DNA of 18,798 bases, from contig JBGTCY010000096.1 of assembly GCA_041748615.1 (NCBI GenBank), forward strand, positions 1 to 18,798, in the 5' to 3' direction. The notes beneath the pieces were generated by a model. It was not told the origin of the DNA. It searched no databases and saw only the letters and a program-made list of their open reading frames with translations. The stretch is from JBGTCY01 sp041748615. GTDB lineage: Bacteria > Bacteroidota > Bacteroidia > Chitinophagales > CAIOSU01. Of this stretch, positions 12,585-18,798 are shown one piece after another; within the stretch, counting starts at the first letter, position 1; every line of letters begins with the position of its first letter. The translations under genes were made by a program, and so were the position numbers.

Positions 12585-14711
12585 ATGAAACCGACTTCCA
12601 TCCTCCCCGATTTCCGCACCCTGTTCGAATCCGTACCGGGGTTGTTCCTCGTGTTGTCGTCAGGCTTGAAAATCGTAGCGGTGAGTGATGCCTACCTGCA
12701 TGCGACCATGACTAAGCGGGACGAAATCCTCGGGCGCGAAATCTTCGATGTTTTTCCCGACAACCCCGATGACCCTACCGCGACCGGTGTCGCCAACCTG
12801 AAAGCATCCCTGAAAAGAGTGTTGAAAAACAAAAAACCCGATGCCATGGCGGTGCAGAAGTATGACATCCCCCGTCCCGAACAGGAAGGCGGAAGATTTG
12901 AGGAAAGATACTGGAGTCCGCTGAACTCGCCTGTTCTTAACATTCATGGGGATGTGGCATTCATCATCCACCGGGTGGAAGACGTCACGTCATTCATCAG
13001 CCTGAAACAAGAAGGGGTGCAGCAGCAGAAACTTGCCGAGGAGCTGAAGTTGCAGACGGAGAAAATGGAAACAGAGATTTTTCTGCGCGCACAGCAGTTG
13101 CAGGATGCCAATAAAAAACTCCGCGAAGCGGAAAAAGTGAAGGATGAATCGAATAAATTTCTGAAAAGCATTTTGGAAAATATCCCCGATATGATTTTTG
13201 TAAAAGATGCCGGGGAACTGCGCTTTGTGGACTTTAACAAAGCGGGAGAGAATTTGCTCGGCTATACCCGTGATGAGCTTATCGGTAAAAATGATTATGA
13301 TTTTTTTCCGAAGGATGAGGCTGACTTTTTTATATATAATGACCGGAAGGTATTAAAATCAGGCAAGCTGCTGGATATTCCCGAAGAAGCTGTTCATACC
13401 CGGAAAAAAGAACTGCGCTGGCTGCACACCCAAAAAATTCCGATTCCGGATGAAAAGGGCGAGCCGCTTTACCTGCTCGGTATTTCCGAAGATATTACCG
13501 GGCGGAAAAAAGCGGAAGCGAAAATCAAAGAGAGCGAAGAGTTAATACGAATGACCATTAAAAACGCACCTGATGCGGTGGTCATCATCAATGAGGAAGG
13601 AGAAATCATCCAGTGGAATTCCAAGGCGGAAGAAATTTTCGGATGGGAAGCAAGTGAAATACACGGGAAGCTCATGCACGAAATCATTATTCCGGAGCGC
13701 TACCGCGAAGCGCATCTCAGGGGTGTCAAACATTTTATGGCGACTGGCGAAGGTGCTGTTTTAAATAAAACCATTGAAATGTCCGCCCTTCGGAAAGGGA
13801 ATATGGAATTTCCAATCGGATTGAGCATTTCATTCGCATCACAACGCGGAAAGTATATTTTTATCGCGTTCATCCGCGACATTACGGAAAGAAAAAAAGC
13901 GGAGGATGAAATATTACAGCTCAATCAAGAACTTGCTGAAGCTAAAGACAAGTTGGAGCGGAAAGTCTTTGAACGAACGCTCGAACTTCAAAAAGCAAAC
14001 CAGGGGCTGAAACAAATCCTCGGAAAATTAGAACGGTCAAACAATCGGCTGGAGGAGTTTGCCTATATGTCATCGCATAACCTCCGGGCGCCCCTGGCAA
14101 ACCTCACCAGTTTGGTTTCAATGTATAAACTGCATCATAAAGATGAGGAGGATATTGTTTTTGATAAAATACAATACACCGCCAATCAGCTTAAACTGAT
14201 TGTGAACGACCTGACCGATTTGGTAGCGCTCGACAATCCGGTTCATGATAAAAAAATCATCCATTTTGCAGAACTGTTGGAAGACGTAAAAGCCATGATC
14301 GAAAATGAGGTGTCCCGAACCGGGGCGGTCATCACCGCTGATTTTTCCAGAGCGAAATCCATCACTTATTTTCATTCGCATGTACAAAGCATCCTGCTGA
14401 ACCTGCTTACCAATGCGCTCAAATATCGCTCACCGGAAAGAACCCTGACAATAAATATAAAGACCGTTCGCGCGGGCGATGCCGTGATACTTTCGGTGGA
14501 GGATAACGGAGCGGGCATCAACCTTGAAAAGCACAAGAGTAAAATTTTTGCCGCTTTCAAACGGTTAGACCAAAACGGAGACGGGAAAGGTTTGGGATTG
14601 TATATTGTGAAGCGGCAGGTGGAACAATATGGCGGCAGAATTGACGTGACCAGCAAAATCGGAGCGGGAACCGTGTTCACCGTAACGCTGAAGGACGACC
14701 CCGCTCATTAA
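12585..14711 (+). CDS. Triple-PAS sensor histidine kinase
   Basis: This encodes 708 residues, cytoplasmic with no membrane segment. PAS 1 lies at about 10-135, a coiled coil at 140-190, PAS 2 at about 192-308 (ending in SEDITGRKKAE), PAS 3 at about 318-438 (ending in RDITERKKAE) and a second coiled coil at 440-490. The phosphoacceptor is H498 in YMSSHNLRAPLANL, the H-box variant frequent in Bacteroidota and phytochrome-type kinases. The ATPase domain has NLLTNALKYRS (606-616), DNGAGI (640-645) and GKGLGLYIVKRQVEQYGG (668-684). PAS 2 and PAS 3 keep the usual DITxRKKAE linkers, which suggests signal relay through helices. The ligand is unknown. The convergent regulator at 14861 could be its partner, separated only by a repeat array. 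Confidence 0.93.
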   Translation: MKPTSILPDFRTLFESVPGLFLVLSSGLKIVAVSDAYLHATMTKRDEILGREIFDVFPDNPDDPTATGVANLKASLKRVLKNKKPDAMAVQKYDIPRPEQEGGRFEERYWSPLNSPVLNIHGDVAFIIHRVEDVTSFISLKQEGVQQQKLAEELKLQTEKMETEIFLRAQQLQDANKKLREAEKVKDESNKFLKSILENIPDMIFVKDAGELRFVDFNKAGENLLGYTRDELIGKNDYDFFPKDEADFFIYNDRKVLKSGKLLDIPEEAVHTRKKELRWLHTQKIPIPDEKGEPLYLLGISEDITGRKKAEAKIKESEELIRMTIKNAPDAVVIINEEGEIIQWNSKAEEIFGWEASEIHGKLMHEIIIPERYREAHLRGVKHFMATGEGAVLNKTIEMSALRKGNMEFPIGLSISFASQRGKYIFIAFIRDITERKKAEDEILQLNQELAEAKDKLERKVFERTLELQKANQGLKQILGKLERSNNRLEEFAYMSSHNLRAPLANLTSLVSMYKLHHKDEEDIVFDKIQYTANQLKLIVNDLTDLVALDNPVHDKKIIHFAELLEDVKAMIENEVSRTGAVITADFSRAKSITYFHSHVQSILLNLLTNALKYRSPERTLTINIKTVRAGDAVILSVEDNGAGINLEKHKSKIFAAFKRLDQNGDGKGLGLYIVKRQVEQYGGRIDVTSKIGAGTVFTVTLKDDPAH

Positions 14712-14740
14712 ATTTAGAGATTCTTTATTCTTGCTACTTA

Positions 14741-14857
14741 TCGGTAGTAATTCGATGGTTATTCAGTTGTCATTCGATGGTTATTCGATGGTCATTCGGT
14801 GGTTATTCAATTGCTTTACAACTGGATAACAATTGAATGACAGCGAAGCGAATAACC
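14741..14857. repeat. Second array of 11-bp units between convergent genes
   Basis: From 14741 to about 14810 there are about six 11-bp units (GGTTATTCAGT, TGTCATTCGAT, GGTTATTCGAT, GGTCATTCGGT, GGTTATTCAAT), followed by a complementary arm, GGATAACAATTGAATGACAG at 14824 onward, ending AGCGAAGCGAATAACC. The unit and the AGCG(A/T)AGCG block are the same as in the array at 1478-1723. It fills the gap between the kinase stop (14711) and the regulator stop (14861). Confidence 0.9.
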
Positions 14858-14860
14858 AGA

Positions 14861-15271
14861 TTATTCATCATCGTCCTCCCGGAAACATAACTCCATGATG
14901 CTCACCATTTTTTCATGAGTGAGGGGTTTGGTAACATACCCGCAGACGACATTATATTGCCTGGCGCGTTTCCTGTCTTTTTCATAATCGGATGAAGTGA
15001 GTACCACAATCACGATATTTTTCCTTTTTTCAGCAGGCAATTTCACGAATTCATCCAAAAAATCGAATCCGTCCATCACCGGCATGTTGAGGTCGAGCAA
15101 TACCAACTGCGGAGAACCTTCCGGCTGTTCCATAAGATAATCCAAAGCGCTTTGTCCGTTCAGCGCAGTCTGTACGTTCATGTTCCCGTCCATCAGGTGA
15201 ATGACATTTTCATGCAGGAAATTACAAACCTGGTCATCGTCAACAAGTAAAACACAATCTAATTTGTTCAT
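14861..15271 (-). CDS. Single-domain response regulator (Rcp1/CheY-like)
   Basis: From the ATG at 15271 it encodes 136 residues. A longer frame starts at 15307 and adds twelve residues. I prefer 15271 because MNKLDCVLLVDDD begins the first strand at the normal distance. The acidic pocket is D11-D13, the phosphoacceptor is D60 (LLDLNMPVMDG), and the switch residues are T92 (VVLTSS) and K115 (VTKPL). The insert with EKRKN before the fourth strand is typical of the Rcp1-like group that partners kinases of the SHNLRAPL type. It is likely to serve the convergent kinase at 12585-14711. There is no output domain. Confidence 0.9.
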   Translation of the reverse strand: MNKLDCVLLVDDDQVCNFLHENVIHLMDGNMNVQTALNGQSALDYLMEQPEGSPQLVLLDLNMPVMDGFDFLDEFVKLPAEKRKNIVIVVLTSSDYEKDRKRARQYNVVCGYVTKPLTHEKMVSIMELCFREDDDE

Positions 15272-15528
15272 AGCATTGAAGTTTGCCGGTGTCGAAAATC
15301 TATACATAGGTAAATAATTAACACTAAATTAAAAAATGGTATTCATATTATTTAGTAAACAATTACAATATCAAATTTTAATCCGCAAGAATCAAGCCGA
15401 TACTTGATTATTGAAACAATCCACCGCCACCTGTGAATACCGCTTTCTCCTTTGGGATGATTATTGCTATTGACTTTAAAATACAGGCGATTAAGTTATA
15501 TTCTCATTCGTTTAAAAACAATATTTTT

Positions 15529-16329
15529 ATGACACCAACGATAACAGTCCCCAGCCCCAAAATATTGCAAATCTTAGTGGTTGATGATAACGAAGATAGT
15601 CTTGAGTTATTAAAAAACACTATTCGAGAAGATGAGCGGATGGTTTTTATCGCTAAGTCTGCAAAAGAAGCATTGAAAATTTTAGAGGTTAAGGATATTG
15701 ACCTGCTGCTGCTCGATATCCAATTGCCGGATATGAACGGATATGAAATTGCAAACTATATCCGTTCGGAGCCTCACTTAAAGCACATTCCCATCATTTT
15801 TGTTACTGCCGTTTTTAAATCGCGGGAGAACGAATTAAGAGGATATCAACTGGGAGCGCAGGATTATTTATTTAAACCCCTGGATGCTGAAACGGTTCGG
15901 GCAAAAGTAAATGCCCTGTTACATTTTGCTTTGATAAAAGAAGAATTGAACAAAGAACATAACGCTCACCTGATGTTTCGTGAACTGATTGAATTTAATG
16001 ATGAGCCGGTTTGTATCTTGAACAGCCCTTTTTACCGCTTTGAATACGCCAACCATTGGTTTGAACAATCATTCGGTTATCCTTTGGATGAAGTGAAAGA
16101 AAAACTCTTCTTCGATTTTTTCAAACCCTGGGAACGAAAAACTCATATTGACATGCGTCCCGGTGAAAATGATGAAAAAACTACGCACTATATCATCAAA
16201 GGACTATTCCGGTGTGCCGATCAATCGCAACAAAAAATAGAATGGAATATTCTTGAAAAGTATGATAGGTGGCTCTGCATAGGAAAAGTTATTGGATTGC
16301 CTTTTCTCCAATTCTCTTCTAAAATATAA
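15529..16329 (+). CDS. Response regulator with a C-terminal PAS-like domain
   Basis: This encodes 266 residues. The frame extends back to a GTG at 15433, but the ATG at 15529 starts nine to twelve residues before the first receiver strand (QILVVDDNED) and is the better start. Receiver: D19-D20, phosphoacceptor D63 (LLLLDIQLPDMNGYE), T93 (FVTAVFK), K116 (FKPLD). After a helix (HFALIKEELNKEHN) a PAS-like domain spans about residues 146-253 (CILNSPFYRFEYANHWFEQSFGYPLDEV, shown in parts: CILNSPFYR, YANHWFEQ, FGYPLDEV), ending with IEWNILEKYDRWLCIGKVI. No kinase, cyclase or DNA-binding part follows, so the output is probably a protein interaction, or the PAS acts as a second input. The gene is divergent from the regulator at 14861-15271. 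Confidence 0.88.
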   Translation: MTPTITVPSPKILQILVVDDNEDSLELLKNTIREDERMVFIAKSAKEALKILEVKDIDLLLLDIQLPDMNGYEIANYIRSEPHLKHIPIIFVTAVFKSRENELRGYQLGAQDYLFKPLDAETVRAKVNALLHFALIKEELNKEHNAHLMFRELIEFNDEPVCILNSPFYRFEYANHWFEQSFGYPLDEVKEKLFFDFFKPWERKTHIDMRPGENDEKTTHYIIKGLFRCADQSQQKIEWNILEKYDRWLCIGKVIGLPFLQFSSKI

Positions 16330-16337
16330 TGAGGTTT

Positions 16338-16405
16338 AGGACAATTCTAAAAATTGCTCTTTTTGATTGCCTCATCACTTGCGGGGTAATTTTCAGAACT
16401 GCCCT
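16338..16405. repeat. Inverted-repeat element, copy B
   Basis: This 68-bp element has ends AGGACAATTCTAAAAATTGC (16338-16357) and the complement of AGGGCAGTTCTGAAAATTAC (16386-16405). Interior TCTTTTTGATTGCCTCATC is nearly shared with copy C. It starts nine bases after the stop of the receiver-PAS gene and ends five bases before the stop of the convergent lipoprotein gene, so it probably forms the 3' end of both messages. Confidence 0.85.
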
Positions 16406-16409
16406 TTAG

Positions 16410-16826
16410 TTAATTGCCCTTCAACTCATCCGTCATCCGCTTCACTTCAGTTTCATCACCTCTTTCCTTTGCTGCTCTGATTTTCTCCAGAGTCTCCTGC
16501 TCTTTAGCGACATCTTTAACAATTCGCGTTACTTGTCCACCGGTCATCCGCACTTTCTGATTTTTTCCATACCACCAGTCTTCAATGCGTGTGCCCAACT
16601 CCGGGTTAATTATATCAACTTTATCGGGTTTGCCTAATAACACGCTCACTCTTTCGTCTTTCATACCGATTTGAATATCGGAAAGCGTGCGTTTCTTTTC
16701 CTTTGGAGTTTCATCCGCCAGGGTTGCTTCGGAATTCACCGGAGCTTGTTGTGTTTCGTTTTGACCTTCCGTCATGCACGATGACAGGCAGAAAAGGGTT
16801 GCGGTAAAAATATACAGGGTTTTCAT
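16410..16826 (-). CDS. BamE/SmpA-like lipoprotein
   Basis: This encodes 138 residues with a lipoprotein signal (TLFCLSSC, cysteine 17). A polar linker (residues 18-45) precedes a small domain with the SmpA/OmlA pattern: LSDIQIGMKDERVSVLLGKPDKV, then WWYGKNQKVRMTGGQVTRIV. Proteins with this fold occur in outer-membrane assembly and other envelope roles; the exact role here is not known. A lysine- and glutamate-rich helix with KRMTDELKGN ends the protein. The ATG at 16826 is preceded by a complex structured leader (16848-16924). Confidence 0.8.
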   Translation of the reverse strand: MKTLYIFTATLFCLSSCMTEGQNETQQAPVNSEATLADETPKEKKRTLSDIQIGMKDERVSVLLGKPDKVDIINPELGTRIEDWWYGKNQKVRMTGGQVTRIVKDVAKEQETLEKIRAAKERGDETEVKRMTDELKGN

Positions 16827-16847
16827 GGCTCATAATATTTTGATTAA

Positions 16848-16924
16848 CATCTCACGGAAAAAAAACAGAAACTGTGCCATTGTAGATGGCGATTTTTTTA
16901 GAATGAAAAAATCCCGGTGAGATG
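16848..16924 (-). promoter_or_regulatory. Multi-stem structured leader upstream of the BamE-like gene
   Basis: Read on the minus strand, an outer stem CATCTCACCGG (16914-16924) pairs with CCGTGAGATG (16848-16857), leaving one bulged C. Inside it lie GATTTTTT/AAAAAATC (16891-16913), GCCAT/ATGGC (16876-16890, 5-base loop) and ACAG/CTGT followed by eight T. This gives a closed multi-branch junction ending about 22 bases before the ATG at 16826. The T run after the small hairpin could act as an alternative, weak terminator. It may be an attenuator or riboswitch-like element; no known class was recognised. Confidence 0.45.
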
Positions 16925-16964
16925 ATAGAAAATATTTGGACAATCCTCTTTCAGCATTTACTAA

Positions 16965-17055
16965 TGGGCAGTTCCAAAAATTGCTCTTTTTGATTACCGC
17001 ATCCTTTGCCTTCTCCTTCGGAGAAGGAGATTGAGGTAATTTTTAGAACTGCCCT
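16965..17055. repeat. Inverted-repeat element, copy C, with an inserted hairpin
   Basis: This 91-bp element has ends TGGGCAGTTCCAAAAATTGC (16965-16984) and GGTAATTTTTAGAACTGCCCT (17036-17055, shown as complement-matching GTAATTTTTAGAACTGCCCT). It matches copy B on both sides but carries about 24 extra bases with a perfect hairpin, CCTTCTCC-TTC-GGAGAAGG. It lies nine bases after the stop of the NtrC-type gene. Confidence 0.85.
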
Positions 17056-17064
17056 AATACACAA

Positions 17065-18504
17065 TCAATGCGTATGCCCCGTTTCGTAGCTTTTCAGTTT
17101 ATTGTATAAGGTCTTGCGGTCAATATTTAAAAGTTCAGCGGCTTTGGTTTTGTTGTATTTCACTTCCTTCAGCACCGAGATAATCGTTTCATACTCCGCG
17201 CGGGAAGCGGATTCCTTTAAATCGGGAATGCCATCATTTGATTTTATTTCAGCAGCCGGTTTTTCGGATTTTGCGGAAAATAAATCCATTTTGCCGATTT
17301 CCCAGGGAAGCGTTTTGGCTTTGATGGTGCCGCTATCCGAGAGCAAAGCAGTGCGCCTGATGACGTTCATCATCTCGCGCAAATTGCCGGGCCAGTGATA
17401 CTCCAGAAATTTTTCTATGACTTCATCATCAAATCCCAATACATTTTTGTTCAATTCCTTATTCACCTTTGCCAAAAAATGCTCGGCAAACAACGGGATA
17501 TCTTCTTTCCGTTCACGCAACGGGGGAATGGAAATCGAGAATTCATTGAGCCGGTGATAGAGGTCCTCCCTGAATTTCCCTTTTTGAAATGCTTCCACCA
17601 GGTTTTCATTCGAAGCGACTAAGATGCGGATATCCACTTCCATTTCTTTCGTACCGCCTACACGCTTGAATTTCCGTTCTTGTATCACGCGCAGCAGGGA
17701 TGCCTGTACATCGAGGGATAAATTTCCAATTTCATCTAAAAACAGAGTGCCACCATTGGCAATTTCAAAAAGACCGGTTTTTTCCGTTACCGCTCCGGTG
17801 AATGAACCTTTCACATGCCCGAACATTTCGCTCCCGGCAAGTTCTTTTGAAAGCGTGCCGCAATCGAGCGCGACAAACGGCTTGTTCCTCCGGTCGCTGT
17901 TCGTATGAATGAGACGCGCCATCACTTCCTTCCCGGTGCCGCTTTCGCCATAGATGACCACACTGTATCCCGTTGGCGCTACTAATTCGATTTGCTTATA
18001 TAATTCCTGCGTTTCGGGGGCATTGCCCAAGACAATTTCATCATCATGTACAGGCGCCTGAATTTTAGATGTACTCTTTTCCGGATTGGGAGCGTCTTTA
18101 CTTTTAACGTGGTTTGCCGTCTGCAATACGGACTGTCTTTCTTCCTCCAGCGCTTTCTGAATCACTTTCAGAATCTCATCGGGAATCAAAGGCTTGCTGA
18201 TGTAATCATAAGCCCCCTCTTTAATCAAATCCACGGCAGTTTTCAAATCGGAATAACCGGTTATCATAATGACGATTGCATGAGCATTCAGCTTTTTAAT
18301 AGACATGAGCACCTCCCGCCCGTCTTTGTCATCCAACCGGAAATCACACAGGACGATGTCATACTTGTTGTCCTTGAACTTTTCAATGCCGTCCGTAGCA
18401 GATAAGGCGGTATCCGTTACGAATCCGTTCTTTTCAAGAAATCTGCTTAATAAAGAGCAAAAGCTGTTATCATCATCAATAATCAGGATATGGTTTAGTC
18501 CCAT
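17065..18504 (-). CDS. NtrC/AtoC-family sigma-54 activator (response regulator)
   Basis: This encodes 479 residues from the ATG at 18504; a start at 18528 would add eight. I prefer 18504 because MGLNHILIIDDD matches normal receiver starts. Receiver (2-120): D10-D12, phosphoacceptor D54 (VLCDFRLDDKDG), T82, K104 (SKPL). AAA+ domain (about 155-390): Walker A GESGTGKE (186-193), sigma-54 contact loop GSFTGA (233-238, a known variant of GAFTGA), Walker B GGTLFLDEIG (251-260), and the WPGNLREM box. A Fis-type helix-turn-helix (KYNKTKAAELLNIDRKTLYN) closes the protein. When phosphorylated it should form a ring that opens promoters bound by sigma-54 polymerase. Its target genes and kinase are not shown; a kinase gene may lie beyond the right edge. 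Confidence 0.95.
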   Translation of the reverse strand: MGLNHILIIDDDNSFCSLLSRFLEKNGFVTDTALSATDGIEKFKDNKYDIVLCDFRLDDKDGREVLMSIKKLNAHAIVIMITGYSDLKTAVDLIKEGAYDYISKPLIPDEILKVIQKALEEERQSVLQTANHVKSKDAPNPEKSTSKIQAPVHDDEIVLGNAPETQELYKQIELVAPTGYSVVIYGESGTGKEVMARLIHTNSDRRNKPFVALDCGTLSKELAGSEMFGHVKGSFTGAVTEKTGLFEIANGGTLFLDEIGNLSLDVQASLLRVIQERKFKRVGGTKEMEVDIRILVASNENLVEAFQKGKFREDLYHRLNEFSISIPPLRERKEDIPLFAEHFLAKVNKELNKNVLGFDDEVIEKFLEYHWPGNLREMMNVIRRTALLSDSGTIKAKTLPWEIGKMDLFSAKSEKPAAEIKSNDGIPDLKESASRAEYETIISVLKEVKYNKTKAAELLNIDRKTLYNKLKSYETGHTH

Positions 18505-18762
18505 CGGGTATAGTTTTTTATGAAACATAAAGATAAAAAATTGTTTCGCATTATTACATAGCCTAACGGGAAATTCACATTGAGTGGTTTGTTTTTACCA
18601 GAAATATAATTTCCCATTTTGTAGAAAAATCTTCCCGCTTTTTTTAAAACAACAAAACTCCCTTCTGATAATATAACCGGCACGATTTTGACATAAATAA
18701 AAGTAAATCAAGAACGAGAATTGAAAAAAAACCGAAAGGAAATTCAATTCAACCGATTTGAT

Positions 18763-18798
18763 TTATTCCGTCATCATCATTTCCAAAGAGAAATCCTG
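18763..18798 (-). CDS. Possible 3' end of a gene entering from the right edge
   Basis: On the minus strand the frame from the right edge is open for eleven codons (QDFSLEMMMTE) and stops with TAA at 18763-18765. It lies upstream of the NtrC-type gene in the same direction, where a partner kinase would often be found. Eleven residues cannot prove a gene, and the 234 bases between the two show no other feature. Confidence 0.25.
   Translation of the reverse strand, partial: QDFSLEMMMTE

Noticed and set aside
18495..18683. A 62-residue minus-strand frame upstream of the NtrC-type gene
   Set aside because: It overlaps the receiver N terminus in another frame and has no recognisable features.

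Overview
The window looks like chromosomal DNA of an environmental Bacteroidota (possibly Chitinophagales-like; the order is a guess). Supporting signs are a short RpoD-type sigma factor of about 290 residues, histidine kinases with an SHNLRAPL-type H-box, an RNase H-like protein of the Bacteroidota type, A-rich gene starts mostly without Shine-Dalgarno sequences, and lipoprotein signal peptides ending in SC. No rRNA, tRNA, transposase or CRISPR array was seen.

Layout. Positions 2-608: the tail of a gene entering from the left, overlapping a secreted protein. Positions 1016-5167: small stress-type genes around an RpoD paralogue, namely a membrane protein, a coiled-coil lipoprotein, a DUF2188-like protein, an RNase H-like protein without its catalytic residues, a CsbD-like protein and a small GNAT acetyltransferase. 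Positions 5272-7682: a PAS histidine kinase translationally coupled to a single-domain response regulator. Positions 7770-9649: a type II restriction-modification operon (adenine methyltransferase, then endonuclease). Positions 9926-12584: a secreted protein, about 0.8 kb of non-coding DNA with a candidate small RNA, an unlisted 50-residue membrane protein, an unknown lysine-rich protein and a large REP-like hairpin. Positions 12585-18528: a second PAS kinase, a convergent CheY-like regulator, a receiver-PAS protein, a BamE-like lipoprotein and an NtrC-type sigma-54 activator. A gene tail may enter at the right edge on the minus strand.

Working together. Two kinases and four receiver proteins suggest a dense phosphorelay neighbourhood. 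Only the NtrC-type protein has a DNA-binding output. The sigma paralogue, CsbD and small lipoproteins fit an envelope or general stress theme, but that link is inferred from proximity only.

Most unusual signals: (1) two related arrays of 11-bp units, each lying exactly between a convergent gene pair; (2) three copies of a 65-91 bp element with about 19-bp terminal inverted repeats, two of them within 10 bases of stop codons; (3) near-absence of GATC and GGCC across the window, which holds an adenine R-M system; (4) an RNase H fold protein with the catalytic acidic residues replaced; (5) a candidate small RNA and a multi-stem 5' leader; (6) two isolated genes with very strong Shine-Dalgarno sequences. 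All counts and pairings were made by eye.
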